A DNA stretch of 57,804 bases from JAHJFW01 sp038065635. Lineage in GTDB: Bacteria; Patescibacteriota; Patescibacteriia; 2-12-FULL-60-25. Position numbers and translations under genes: made by a program. Below are positions 5,716 to 14,261 of the stretch, in pieces; position 1 is the first letter of the stretch; each line of letters starts with the position of its first letter. Location: contig JBBTQP010000083.1 in assembly GCA_038065635.1 (NCBI GenBank), positions 1-57,804 of the forward strand. The letters run 5' to 3'. Below the pieces are notes generated by a model. That model did no database searches and was not told the DNA's origin. It saw only the letters and a program-made list of their open reading frames with translations.

Positions 5716-7512
5716 CTACGGGAGCGTTGCCTTCCCGTTTTTTTGCGGGTTGAGCTGATCCGGGATGTTCGGATCGTTCGACACCATGGTGAAGGGGATG
5801 TTCCCTTGGGTGTCGGTCCAGAACGAATGGCCGTTTTCGGTCCCACATCCTCCGTACTGGTAGTTCGCCAAGTCTGCCCAGTAGTAGACCCCGTTACCTA
5901 CCGTGAAGTAGATCACGTCTCCACTGGTCAGCAGCGGGATCAGGCATTCGAGCACGCTGTCAGCCGGGTTGGTATCCGGGCAGACGTTGCACGCTGGCGT
6001 GCCGAATCCTGGGCTCGTCTTCCAGCAGTCGTATTTGCCTTGGACGTAGAACTCCAGAGTGAACGGGCCGTATTGTCCCAGAGCTTTGTTCGAGTCCGCG
6101 ATGTAGCAGAACCGAGTGAGGCCTGGGGCGACCGGTCCCGTGCTGCACGATCCGATGACCGTGCCTTGCGGGATTGCGCACGTGTCCGTGGTGGTCGACG
6201 AGCTGGTCGTGCCGCTGGAGCTGCTGCTCGAGCTGGTCGTACCACTGGAACTCGACGAGCTGGATGAGCTCGACGTGCTGCTGCTCGACGACGAGCTGGT
6301 CGTACCGCTGCTCGAACTGGACGTGGTCCCGCTGGAGCTGCTTGAACTGGTCGTACCGCTACTCGACGTGCTGGAGCTGCTGCTCGAGCTGGTCGTGGTT
6401 CCGCCGCCGGACCCGCCGGTGCCCTGGTTGGGGCAAGGGCTGTTCATGTTGGCGACGACGACCAGTTGGCCGCCGCAGCACTTTAGGGTTTGCTGCGTGT
6501 TGGTGTCCACGCAGACGCCTCCATCCGGAGAGCAGGAGTGACCCAACGTGCAGGTGTTGCCCGTGCTCGACGTGGTCGTACCGCTGGAGCTGCTACTCGA
6601 GCTGGTCGTACCGCTGGAGCTCGACGAGCTGGAAGAGCTCGACGTGGTCCCGCTTGAGCTGCTCGAGCTGGTCGTACCGCTGGAGCTCGACGAGCTGGAG
6701 CTACTGCTCGTGTTGCTGCTCGTCGTGCTTGAGCTACTCGAGGTCGTTGAGCTACTGCTCGTGGAACTCGTGCTGCTCGTGCTGGATGAGCTGCTGCTCG
6801 ACGAGCTGGAAGAGCTCGAGGTGCTGCTGCTCGTTGACGAGCTGGACGTGGTTTCGCTGGAGCTGCTACTCGAGCTGGTGGTTGCTCCGCCGGAACCGCC
6901 GGTTTCGACGCCGCCGCCGCCTGAACCGCCTCCGCCGCACGAACCGACTTCTTCGGTCGCGGTCCATGCGTCGTAGTCGCAGGTGAGGGCGCCGTCGCAG
7001 ATGACGTCGCACTGATCGTAGCCGGAGCAGTCGAGTCCGACGTACTTGTCGAAGCACGACAGCTCTTGGCCGCCTGCGCCACCCGCGCCTCCAGCTCCAC
7101 CGGCTGGTGTGCTTGAGGTAGTGGTGGTCGTGCCACCGGATCCTGACGTTGGGCAGTCTCCTGCGTCTTCCGGATTCGCCAGTGCTAGGACGTTGTCGGC
7201 GCCACAGAAGAGCTGGCGCTTGCATTCGTCTTCGCACACGGCACCAGGCATGGTGCATGAGTCTCCGACCCTGCATGCTGCAGGAACCGGATCGAACTGA
7301 CCCTTCACGCACACGAACCGCTCGTTGCCGTTCTTGCACGTGAGGCCTTCCGGCGAACATGGCGCGTTGTCCTCGCAGCCGATTGGCTGGTCGGACGCCT
7401 GTCCGCCAGATCCCGTACCGAACTCCTCGTCGAACATGCAACCGTGCTGGCTGAAGACCGCGAAGGTAACGGCCAACGCGGCGATCAGGAAGGTGAATTT
7501 CAACCGTTCCAT
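5716..7512 (-). CDS. Secreted cysteine-rich protein with long poly-serine blocks
   Basis: A 598-residue exported protein. Residues 1-24 are a signal peptide; Cys25 follows HG, so a lipoprotein cleavage is possible but the lipobox (SQHGC) is non-canonical. Residues 46-120 form a Cys-rich module, 151-192 another (ELSCFDKY...CDVICDGALTC). Two Ser/Thr/Gly low-complexity blocks (about 211-319 and 371-441) are separated by a small Cys module (321-361) and followed by a C-terminal domain (445-598). The ATG at 7512 has a strong GGAGAGGAG site upstream. Ser codons are mixed AGC/AGT/TCG, arranged in short repeats that make the region prone to length change. It converges on the gene at 4173-5423, of similar architecture and G+C-rich composition; the two may work as a pair at the cell surface. 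No enzymatic domain recognised. Confidence 0.8.
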   Translation of the reverse strand: MERLKFTFLIAALAVTFAVFSQHGCMFDEEFGTGSGGQASDQPIGCEDNAPCSPEGLTCKNGNERFVCVKGQFDPVPAACRVGDSCTMPGAVCEDECKRQLFCGADNVLALANPEDAGDCPTSGSGGTTTTTSSTPAGGAGGAGGAGGQELSCFDKYVGLDCSGYDQCDVICDGALTCDYDAWTATEEVGSCGGGGSGGGGVETGGSGGATTSSSSSSSETTSSSSTSSSTSSSSSSSSSSSSSTSSTSSTSSSSTTSSSSSTTSSNTSSSSSSSSSSGTTSSSSSSGTTSSSSSSSSSSGTTSSSSSSSGTTTSSTGNTCTLGHSCSPDGGVCVDTNTQQTLKCCGGQLVVVANMNSPCPNQGTGGSGGGTTTSSSSSSSTSSSGTTSSSSSSGTTSSSSSGTTSSSSSSSTSSSSSSSSSSGTTSSSSSSSGTTSSSTTTDTCAIPQGTVIGSCSTGPVAPGLTRFCYIADSNKALGQYGPFTLEFYVQGKYDCWKTSPGFGTPACNVCPDTNPADSVLECLIPLLTSGDVIYFTVGNGVYYWADLANYQYGGCGTENGHSFWTDTQGNIPFTMVSNDPNIPDQLNPQKNGKATLP

Positions 7513-7689
7513 CGCGTCTCCTCTCCTGGCCCGTCTTTGGGCCTGACTGGGGTACTAAAGCTAGGTCTAAGTTAGTAAAGGGCAGTAGCCACATCCAAAC
7601 AGAAAATGGCGACTTTGTCAAGGCGATTTCCTCGCCCCCGCATTCAAAATATCGTCTCAATAGGCAACGGTTGGAGTTTATAAATAACC
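7513..7689. other. Upstream region of the poly-serine protein gene
   Basis: No gene. A TTGACA lies on the minus strand at 7621-7616, but no good -10 is found at the proper distance. The plus-strand segment CTTTGTCAAGGCGATTTCC (7613-7631) recurs with one mismatch at 9449-9467, upstream of the O-antigen ligase gene. Confidence 0.4.
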
Positions 7690-7718
7690 AAAAACCCGCT
7701 TCCTTGAAGGTTGCGGGG
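7690..7718 (-). terminator. Intrinsic terminator after the radical SAM gene
   Basis: CCCGC (7695-7699) pairs with GCGGG (7713-7717), with an inner CCTT/AAGG stem; on the minus strand the hairpin is followed by TTTTTGG. This separates the radical SAM transcription unit from the gene at 5716-7512. Confidence 0.75.
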
Positions 7719-7724
7719 TTAGAT

Positions 7725-8891
7725 TTAGATGAATCGTCCGTATGAATGCTCAATAGAGCCCTTAGGGAGCGGTTCGAGAATGCCAGCTAGAAAAGCATCG
7801 ATTGCCAGGTTACTGTAATAATGACGGCAAGTAAGCGGATTGCAATCGCCATTCTGTAGATGGGCGTTAAGCTTCAGCGCGATCTCTTTATGTCTTGATC
7901 CGCCCCAGATGTTTTTGAATCTGGAGCGATTTATGTTTCCTATCGAATAGCCGTTACGCGACCAAGGAGAGCAAAGATAGGTCTCGCCATCCGGATCGAT
8001 ACCAGCGGTATACTGCAGGGCGGCGATCCAGCAGCGTGAAGGTCGTGGTGGTGATACCCGGCTTTTTCCGATCACGGCATCAATTTGGTCTCTGTTCATG
8101 CCGAAAGACATCTTGAATACACGAGATACTTTAGCAATTTGCTCATTATCAAGCTCGACGTCTTGACCTGGTTCGAAATTACCTACGCACCGTACCAACA
8201 AGTTCGAGAGACCAAGATCGATGAAATAGCGCCGCATTTCTTCGAGCTTGTTATAGTTATCTCGACAGACAAGGATTTTAACACCGAAGGTGAAGTCGGT
8301 ATCAGAGTCCGTCTCACGCTGGACGCCGGCTTTGAGGTTTGTTTCTACTTTGAAAAATTGTTTTGGGTTTGTACGTGTGACCGTTGCGTAAAGCTCTGGC
8401 GTGTGGGCAACTACGCTGACGTTAATATAGCGCAGAAAACCGTGTTGCAGAATTTTTGGTGTTAGGTAGCGTTCCAGTAGTACGCCGTTAGTATGGAGAC
8501 CGATGCGATAGGGTGCTTCGGTAGTAAGAAGATTATTCAGCCCTTAACCTTCATATGCCAATGGTTCCCCTCCACCCGCTACAGAAACGCCTCGAACGCC
8601 GAGCGATTTCATGTCTTCTACGATGTCGCTGAAGCTTTTGTCAGAATAACCTGCATTTGTGCGACTGTTTACCTTATTGCGTTGAGCGTTGGAACAGAAT
8701 GTACAGGAACGTACACAGCGCGAAGTTGGACACAGTGCGACTGAAACCGGGGGAATCACCCGTTGGATTATGTCCGTTTTATTCGGATCATAGCCCGCAA
8801 GCCGTTCAGGTAAGTAAAAGAGCACGCGACGAGTGATGAGTTGTTTGCCTTGTTTTGAGTATACAAAGCTAGTGACGGTGTTATTCAACAT
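7725..8891 (-). pseudogene. Radical SAM enzyme (SPASM-like), interrupted by one in-frame TAA
   Basis: A 388-codon frame read from 8891 to 7725 has a single stop, TAA at 8546-8544 (codon 116). Before it lies the radical SAM motif CVRSCTFC (Cys59, 63, 66) and the GGGEPLAYEG strand; after it the same frame continues with GLNNLLTT...HTNG and a Cys-containing C-terminal part (CWIAALQY, YLCSPW, DCNPLTCRHYY) of SPASM type, normally holding extra Fe-S clusters. Removing six bases (GTTAAG) at the stop would restore an uninterrupted EGLNN, so a 6-bp near-duplication (AAGGTTAAGGG) is the likely lesion. It may be a recent pseudogene, a sequencing error, or two polypeptides. It follows the NUDIX gene by 6 bp. 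Substrate unknown. Confidence 0.75.
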
Positions 8892-8897
8892 CTCAAC

Positions 8898-9359
8898 CTA
8901 CCACTTTCCACCGGCATAAGTGCCGGAACGATACTCGTTTATCCGTCTCAAGGTTGCCGAAGAAGTCCCATCTGGAGGATTCTCCAGATCAATGAACGAG
9001 TGATCCTCTATTTCGATTCCACGTTTCATTGATCCAACGTTCTCTATATCACAGCCAATCAAGAAAATGTTATCCTTTTTCCCCTCGATGAGATTAATGT
9101 AGGTGCCGAGCAAGATATGGTTTTTTGATTTTATGCCACACTCTTCTTCGAGCTCACGACGTATAGCGTCTGTTGGATTTTCGTTTTTTTTGATTGCGCC
9201 GCCTGGAAGATACAAGTATTCATCATAACGATTTTTTATCAGCAGGATTTTGCCGTTATGGGTTGCGATGGCTTTCACGCCATATGTAGTAGGTCGCGCA
9301 ATCCTCCAGTAGAGTTTGCGGAACCATGTCGCTATCTTTAGGATTGTCGTTAATGCCAT
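8898..9359 (-). CDS. NUDIX hydrolase
   Basis: A 153-residue protein with a complete Nudix box (GX5EX7REUXEEXGU) at about residues 54-76: GAIKKNEN followed by RRELEEECGI. The family cleaves nucleoside diphosphates linked to another group. Preceding residues YEYLYLPGG-like and the N-terminal KAIATHNGKILLIKNRY strand are typical. A longer reading frame starts at 9383, but ATG 9359 is better placed behind an AGG-containing site and matches the family length. It is the first gene of a two-gene unit with the radical SAM gene 6 bp downstream. Substrate cannot be told. Confidence 0.88.
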   Translation of the reverse strand: MALTTILKIATWFRKLYWRIARPTTYGVKAIATHNGKILLIKNRYDEYLYLPGGAIKKNENPTDAIRRELEEECGIKSKNHILLGTYINLIEGKKDNIFLIGCDIENVGSMKRGIEIEDHSFIDLENPPDGTSSATLRRINEYRSGTYAGGKW

Positions 9360-9467
9360 AGTAATAACCTCATTTGTTGTCAAAGTACATCATTATCTAC
9401 TAACACGGATAGTCATGTGAGTCAATGTAGATATAGCATCTTTGTCAAGGTGATTTCCTCCCTTTTG

Positions 9468-9476
9468 TGCTATTCT
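9468..9476 (+). promoter_or_regulatory. Extended -10 promoter element of the gene at 9484
   Basis: TG-C-TATTCT with TATTCT at 9471-9476, 7 nt before the ATG, predicting a leaderless message. No -35 at the standard distance. Confidence 0.6.
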
Positions 9477-9483
9477 TTGCGTT

Positions 9484-10896
9484 ATGTCCGTCCTTTCGTG
9501 GGGATTTTTCGTTGCGCTCTCGGTCAGTGCGATTTTTATTGCTCTCGGCGTCCCTCTTGGACCGCTTCTTGCGGTTGCGGTTTTGTTCGCCTTTATTTTC
9601 GCTTTTCGGTACACATACCTATCATTTTACCTCGCGTTATTCTTCACTCCGTTTTTAGGATTTTTGGTTTCCATTCCAACCGGCGAGCTGGCATTCGGGA
9701 AGCGTGCGTTCGGTGGATCCATCGACATCAGTGTCGCAGAAGCCATACTTTTGATCGTGCTGGCAGTTTGGGCGATTAAGATTTTGCTACTTTGGGTGAA
9801 GCGTCATGACATCAATTGGCGACCGAAACTTCCACTCGTGGGTTCATACGCTTTTCTTTTCGCGGCGCATCTTTTATCCGCGTTTTCTCCGCTTGAACCT
9901 GATCCGATTTTGACAACGAAATTCGCACTGCGTCCGGTTTTGTTTTGCTACCTCGCGTACGTCGCGCTTCCCGTAAATCTTTTGCGATCGCGTCGCAGAT
10001 TTCTTGTGGCGCTGTACACAGTTGTCTCGGTTGGAACTATCGCGGCATTGAACGGCGCGGCGTCACTTTTTTTTGTGGGTCCGGAAAGCCAATTTCTTCG
10101 ACGCGCGCATCCTCTTCCTATTTTCGGCATTCCAGCTCTCGGCGACAACCACAATCTTCTCGCGGAATTATTGGCGGCTACAGTTTTTGTAACTCTCGCG
10201 CTCGCTTATCTCGAAAAGAAACCGCACATCAAACGATTGCTTTTCGGATCAGCCGCGCTTCAACTCATGATCGGACTTCTAACTTTTTCGCGCACTGTCT
10301 GGATCGTGTTTCTTTTGCAAGCCGCGGCATTGGCGTTTATCGAATATCGGCAGACCGTGAAGAAGCATCTGTCTACGATTCTCGCGATAATACTTTTGTG
10401 TATACCGCTGGTCGGAATAATGTTGAAGATCGGAACTTCAAATGTTGCGGAGAGCAGCAATTCCACTCGGTTCGCTTTGATTGAAATCGCATGGGAAGTT
10501 TTCAAGACCAGTCCGCTCATCGGAAGCGGCGCAGGAACTTTTGTTGATCGCGTTGGGTCCGCGCAGGTGTTCCGTCTCGAATATGGAGAGCCGCTGGATT
10601 CGCACGGAGTGATTCAAAAACTCGCGGCCGAAACTGGGATCGTTGGCGTTGTCGCATTTATCTTTGTAATAATTTCGTTCGGTCGTTTGATGACTCGGTC
10701 CATTCGTAGATTGTCGGACGGACCGGAGAGGAACGCGCTTTTGTATCTCACCGTGGGCGCGGCTGGCTCGGTGTTTTATCAGTTTTTCAATACGAATTAT
10801 TGGACCGCGAAAATCTGGCTTCCTGTTGGTTTGGCGGTCGCTGCTACGTTCGTGCTTCTGCAAAAAGAGGAAAAAGATCAAAACATTTTTTCATGA
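9484..10896 (+). CDS. O-antigen ligase/polymerase family membrane protein
   Basis: A 470-residue protein with about 10-12 predicted membrane helices and a large external loop, as in Wzy_C (O-antigen ligase, PF04932) proteins, which polymerise or transfer lipid-linked glycans outside the membrane. Family-like segments are TFSRTVWIVFLLQ, SPLIGSGAGTFVDRVG and DSHGVIQKLAAETGIVG, the last containing the conserved His region. The start is fixed by the -10 box 7 nt upstream. The next gene overlaps by 4 bp (ATGA), so both are translated together. In this context it probably acts on the surface polysaccharide made by the neighbouring glycosyltransferases. Confidence 0.85.
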   Translation: MSVLSWGFFVALSVSAIFIALGVPLGPLLAVAVLFAFIFAFRYTYLSFYLALFFTPFLGFLVSIPTGELAFGKRAFGGSIDISVAEAILLIVLAVWAIKILLLWVKRHDINWRPKLPLVGSYAFLFAAHLLSAFSPLEPDPILTTKFALRPVLFCYLAYVALPVNLLRSRRRFLVALYTVVSVGTIAALNGAASLFFVGPESQFLRRAHPLPIFGIPALGDNHNLLAELLAATVFVTLALAYLEKKPHIKRLLFGSAALQLMIGLLTFSRTVWIVFLLQAAALAFIEYRQTVKKHLSTILAIILLCIPLVGIMLKIGTSNVAESSNSTRFALIEIAWEVFKTSPLIGSGAGTFVDRVGSAQVFRLEYGEPLDSHGVIQKLAAETGIVGVVAFIFVIISFGRLMTRSIRRLSDGPERNALLYLTVGAAGSVFYQFFNTNYWTAKIWLPVGLAVAATFVLLQKEEKDQNIFS

Positions 10897-11996
10897 AAAA
10901 ACGATCCGCATCGCGAAAGCCATCGATAATCTATGTAATGCATGGGCTGGAGTTGGCTGGAGCGGAAAAGATTGTGACGGAGTTGGCCGCGCGGCTTTTG
11001 GAAAAGGATTTTGATGTAATGGTGGTTGCGGTTTTAACCGGCGGTCCGTTGGAGCGCGTTTTGTCTAACAACGTAATTCCATACAAGATCATTCCTCGAT
11101 GCGGCGTGTTTGGACTCGGAACCGTTCGCGCGCTGTACAAACTGTTTCGAGAAAAGCGGCCGGACATTGTCCACACACATTTGTTTCTTGCGGATACGTG
11201 GGGGCGATTGGCGGCGTGGCTGGCGAGAGTTCCGGTCATTATCTCGACCGAGCACAATATAAATCCAAGCTACGGTACAGCGCATCGCGTGATCAACAGT
11301 ATTATTTCGCGAATGACAACGGTTCATGTGGCGGTTTCGCAAAGCGTGCGCAATGTTCTCGTTCGCGAAGACAGCGTTCCATCTAAAAAAACGCGAGTGA
11401 TAGTGAACGGAATCGATCTCAAAGCCATTTTGCCGCGCGGTACCCGTCCATTTCGAGACATCCCGCATCTAATTTCCGTGGCGCGGCTTTTTCCGCAAAA
11501 AGATCACGCGACGCTTTTGAAGGCGCTCGCTCTCATAAAACGTCCGTGGCGACTTCGTATCGTAGGCATCGGTCCGTTGGAATCCGAATTGCGAGCGTTA
11601 GCCGAACGCCTCCATATCGCGGCGCGAATCGAGTGGCTTGGTGAACGGGAAGATGTTCCGGAATTGCTCGCGGATTCGGATGTGTTTTGTTTTCCGTCTC
11701 GGTATGAGGGATTGGGACTCGCCGCGATCGAAGCGGTGGCGGCAGGCGTTCCGCTTATCTCATCCAACCTTCCGTGTTTGCATGAATTACTTCACAAGGA
11801 CGATGTGACATTCGTTCCGATCGGTGACGTACCGGCGTGGTCTGATGCGATTAGAAAAACGCTTGATGATCCTGCGGCCGCGATAATTCGCGCAAGCCGA
11901 GCGGTTCCTACTGTGGTTGCCGCGGCATCCGTCGAGAGAATGGTGGATCAGTACGTGAAGCTTTATAGTGAGATGATTAAAAAATATGGAGATTAG
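10893..11996 (+). CDS. Glycosyltransferase family 4
   Basis: A 367-residue GT-B enzyme. The start is the ATG at 10893 that overlaps the previous stop (ATGA); a longer frame from 10800 only shadows the ligase gene. Features in order: YVMHGLELAGAEKIVTELA (acceptor-side loop), HTHLFLADTWGRLAA, VAVSQSVRN, VIVNGIDL, ISVARLFPQKDHATLLKA, and the donor-site E-x7-E around SRYEGLGLAAIEAVAAG. These are typical of retaining GT4 enzymes in capsule or O-antigen loci. Translational coupling to the ligase-like gene argues that both act on the same glycan. Confidence 0.9.
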   Translation: MKKRSASRKPSIIYVMHGLELAGAEKIVTELAARLLEKDFDVMVVAVLTGGPLERVLSNNVIPYKIIPRCGVFGLGTVRALYKLFREKRPDIVHTHLFLADTWGRLAAWLARVPVIISTEHNINPSYGTAHRVINSIISRMTTVHVAVSQSVRNVLVREDSVPSKKTRVIVNGIDLKAILPRGTRPFRDIPHLISVARLFPQKDHATLLKALALIKRPWRLRIVGIGPLESELRALAERLHIAARIEWLGEREDVPELLADSDVFCFPSRYEGLGLAAIEAVAAGVPLISSNLPCLHELLHKDDVTFVPIGDVPAWSDAIRKTLDDPAAAIIRASRAVPTVVAAASVERMVDQYVKLYSEMIKKYGD

Positions 11997-11999
11997 AAT

Positions 12000-12039
12000 G
12001 TCATTGCGTAGCCAATATACTAAAGGGCGTGGCAATCTT
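12000..12039. repeat. Palindromic repeat R2, half copy
   Basis: GTCATTGCGTAG...GCGTGGCAATCTT, a left arm of R2, starting 4 bp after the stop of the preceding gene. Confidence 0.7.
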
Positions 12040-12048
12040 GTCCAATCC

Positions 12049-12144
12049 GTCATTGCGAGTAGCCAGCAGGCGACGTGGCAATCTCATAGAAAAAAAGTAT
12101 TACTCTTACTAGATTGCCACGTCGTTGCTACTCCTCGCAATGAC
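12049..12144. repeat. Palindromic repeat R2, copy b
   Basis: GTCATTGCGAG...GACGTGGCAATCT, a spacer, then AGATTGCCACGTC...CTCGCAATGAC. The arms are inverted repeats of about 40 bp. The right end lies 11 bp before the next start codon. Confidence 0.85.
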
Positions 12145-12155
12145 GCCGCGACCGT

Positions 12156-13367
12156 ATGAAAATACTTCACGTAAATAAATTTTTTGACCTTACCGGTGGC
12201 GCGGAAATATACGTGCACGGTCTTATGAAACGGCAGGTCGAGGCGGGGGACGAGGTGCATGCGTTTTCAACGCGGTCGCCGTCGAACCTTCCGTCGAAGG
12301 ACGCGTTTCGGTTTGTGAAGCGATATGATTTGTCTCGATCGGACGGCGCGTCCACGGATGCTCGCAAGGCAATGAACTTTCTTTGGAATCGAGAGGCGCG
12401 GTTTGCTATGGAACAGACGCTCGATGAAGTTAAGCCGGATATCGTTCACCTTCACAATATTTATCACCATCTTTCATCTTCGGTTCTCGCGCCGATAAGA
12501 AGGCGAAAAATTCCGTGCGTACAAACGCTCCACGATCTGAAGCTCGCTTGTCCGAATTATCGGATGTACACGGAAGGCGCGCTTTGCGAGAGATGCAAAG
12601 GCGGACGATATTTCGAAGCCGTTAAACATCGCTGCATTTGGCCGGGTTTTCTACCGAATATGTTGGCGGCAATGGAAATGGGAATGACAAAGGCGCGGCA
12701 ATCATACGAGAAAACCGTGCGCACATTCATCTGTCCGTCGCAGTTTATGGCCGACAAGATGGTCGAGTGGGGAGAACCGAAATCCAAGTTTGTGGTTGCG
12801 CGATCTCCGGTTGTTAGAAAAGAACTTGCGCATCGAGGCGGCGGATATCTTCTTGCCGTTGGTCGTTTATCGCTGGATAAGGGATATGAAGAATTGATAC
12901 GAGCGGCATCGCGAGCGCCGGGAGTGCGAATAAAAATCGCGGGAATGGGGCCACTCGAAAGTCGATTGCGTTCACAGATAGACGAGTCTGGCGCGGCCGT
13001 GGATCTCGTCGGTTTTAAGCGCGGAGAGGAGTTGGAAGATTTGTATCGTAACGCCGAAGCGTTCGTCGCATGTCCAATCGGTTATGAAAATGCGCCTCTC
13101 ACGGTTCTCGATGCGCTCGGTTACGGACTTCCGGTTCTTGCATCGCGCATCGGTGGATTGCCGGAGATGGTAGAGGATGGGAAAAACGGATATCTGGTTG
13201 AACGAGGAAGCGTGGACGCGTGGACGCACGCCTTGAAACGGTTTGGAGAAACAAAGGAACCGCAAAGAGAAGAAATGGCGCGTCAGAGCGTCTCTCTCGC
13301 AGACAAGAGTTTTCCGGATTGGTCCGGACACGTTAATGAAATTCGAAAAATATATGAAAACCGATGA
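12156..13367 (+). CDS. Glycosyltransferase family 4 with a cysteine cluster
   Basis: A 403-residue GT-B enzyme. N-terminal MKILHVNKFFDLTGGAEIYV and HLHNIYHHLSSSVL mark the acceptor domain. The insert LHDLKLACPNYRMY...CERCKGG...HRCIW contains a four-cysteine cluster found in one GT4 subgroup, perhaps binding a metal. The second half has AVGRLSLDKGYEELI, IAGMGPLE and the E-x7-E region at YENAPLTVLDALGYG. No ribosome binding site: the start codon follows repeat R2 by 11 bp. The stop codon is directly followed by repeat R1, so the gene is bracketed by repeats. Acceptor and donor unknown. Confidence 0.88.
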   Translation: MKILHVNKFFDLTGGAEIYVHGLMKRQVEAGDEVHAFSTRSPSNLPSKDAFRFVKRYDLSRSDGASTDARKAMNFLWNREARFAMEQTLDEVKPDIVHLHNIYHHLSSSVLAPIRRRKIPCVQTLHDLKLACPNYRMYTEGALCERCKGGRYFEAVKHRCIWPGFLPNMLAAMEMGMTKARQSYEKTVRTFICPSQFMADKMVEWGEPKSKFVVARSPVVRKELAHRGGGYLLAVGRLSLDKGYEELIRAASRAPGVRIKIAGMGPLESRLRSQIDESGAAVDLVGFKRGEELEDLYRNAEAFVACPIGYENAPLTVLDALGYGLPVLASRIGGLPEMVEDGKNGYLVERGSVDAWTHALKRFGETKEPQREEMARQSVSLADKSFPDWSGHVNEIRKIYENR

Positions 13368-13369
13368 AT

Positions 13370-13451
13370 GTCATTCCCGTGAAGACGGGAATCCAGAATC
13401 AAGTGGAATAATTCACCTTTTATTCTGGATCCCCGCCTCCGCGAGGATGAC
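13370..13451. repeat. Palindromic repeat R1, copy 2
   Basis: GTCATTCCCGTGAAGACGGG... to ...GCGAGGATGAC, with ATTCCC-N8-GGGAAT in the left arm; it begins 3 bp after the preceding stop codon. Confidence 0.88.
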
Positions 13452-13472
13452 ACAAGGGAGGAGAATGTCTCT

Positions 13473-14249
13473 ATGATATTTGTTGATTATTTTTGGAAGT
13501 GGCCGGACGGATTGGTTTGGCGTATTTCTCGCAGTATCACGGAGAAGTCGCGTCGTTCGCGGTTTAGTCTTTTTATGAGGAAGTGTTCTCCATCGAGTTC
13601 CAGTCGTGTGTTAGACGTTGGCGTAGGTGAAGGGGAGGGAAGGTTTGTAAATTTTTTTGAAGAAATGTATCCGTGGAAGTCGAGTGTAACGGCGTTGGCG
13701 TTGACCGATCTTCCGGAATTCCGCCGCGCATATCCAGGTGTCACGCTGGTCATTGGCGACGGATGTAAGCTTTCTTTTGGAGATCGCGCTTTTGATGTCG
13801 TTTTTTCAAACGCCGTGATAGAGCACGTCGGAACAAAATCCGATCAGAAAAAGTTTATTTCAGAAGCGTGTCGCGTGGCCGATCGAGTTTTCCTATCAAC
13901 TCCGAATCGTTGGTTTCCCGTGGACGCGCACACACTTATCCCATTCGCGCATTGGCTACCAATGCGTTGGCGAAATCGGATATACCATTGGTTCGGTCGA
14001 GATTATTTCGCAAGTGAAAAACGTTTGCGACTCATAGGAGAGAATGAGCTTCTTTCGTTGGTTCCGCCGTCGCATCGCGCGGTGTTGTTTCGCCAGAGAG
14101 TTTTTGGATGGACGTCGAATCTGAATCTCGTACTTACACGACTCGAGATCGTAAATAATACATCGTTGATGTCATTCCCGCGGAGGCGGGAATCCAGAAT
14201 TAATAGAGAGTATTCCTTCTATTCTGGATCCCCGCATTCGCGAGGATGA
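13473..14249 (+). CDS. Class I SAM-dependent methyltransferase with repeat-derived C-terminus
   Basis: A 258-residue methyltransferase. Motif I is VLDVGVGEGEGRF (about 45-57), the acidic region DLPEF follows, then GDGCKLSFGDRAFDVVFSNAVIEHV, typical of Methyltransf_11. Such enzymes methylate small molecules, lipids or sugars; the substrate here is not evident. The last ~26 codons (MSFPRRRESR... to the stop) are exactly repeat R1 copy 3, and the repeat's terminal ATGAC supplies the TGA stop, so the native C-terminus was replaced or extended by the repeat. A GGGAGGAG site sits about 10 bp before the start. The upstream ATG at 13465 gives only a 3-residue peptide. Confidence 0.85.
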   Translation: MIFVDYFWKWPDGLVWRISRSITEKSRRSRFSLFMRKCSPSSSSRVLDVGVGEGEGRFVNFFEEMYPWKSSVTALALTDLPEFRRAYPGVTLVIGDGCKLSFGDRAFDVVFSNAVIEHVGTKSDQKKFISEACRVADRVFLSTPNRWFPVDAHTLIPFAHWLPMRWRNRIYHWFGRDYFASEKRLRLIGENELLSLVPPSHRAVLFRQRVFGWTSNLNLVLTRLEIVNNTSLMSFPRRRESRINREYSFYSGSPHSRG

Positions 14250-14250
14250 C
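14171..14250. repeat. Palindromic repeat R1, copy 3 (inside a coding region)
   Basis: GTCATTCCCGCGGAGGCGGG... to ...GCGAGGATGAC. Its reading frame forms the C-terminal tail and stop codon of the methyltransferase gene at 13473-14249. Confidence 0.88.
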
Positions 14251-14261
14251 ACGAAAGGTTA

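Noticed and set aside
6180..6880. CRISPR-like or satellite array
   Set aside because: The short repeated units are serine/threonine/glycine codon runs in a coding frame, with no constant repeat and unique spacer pattern.
8544..8546. Stop-codon recoding in the radical SAM gene
   Set aside because: UAA, UAG and UGA all end well-formed genes in this window; a single internal TAA with a nearby 6-bp near-duplication is better explained by a mutation or error.
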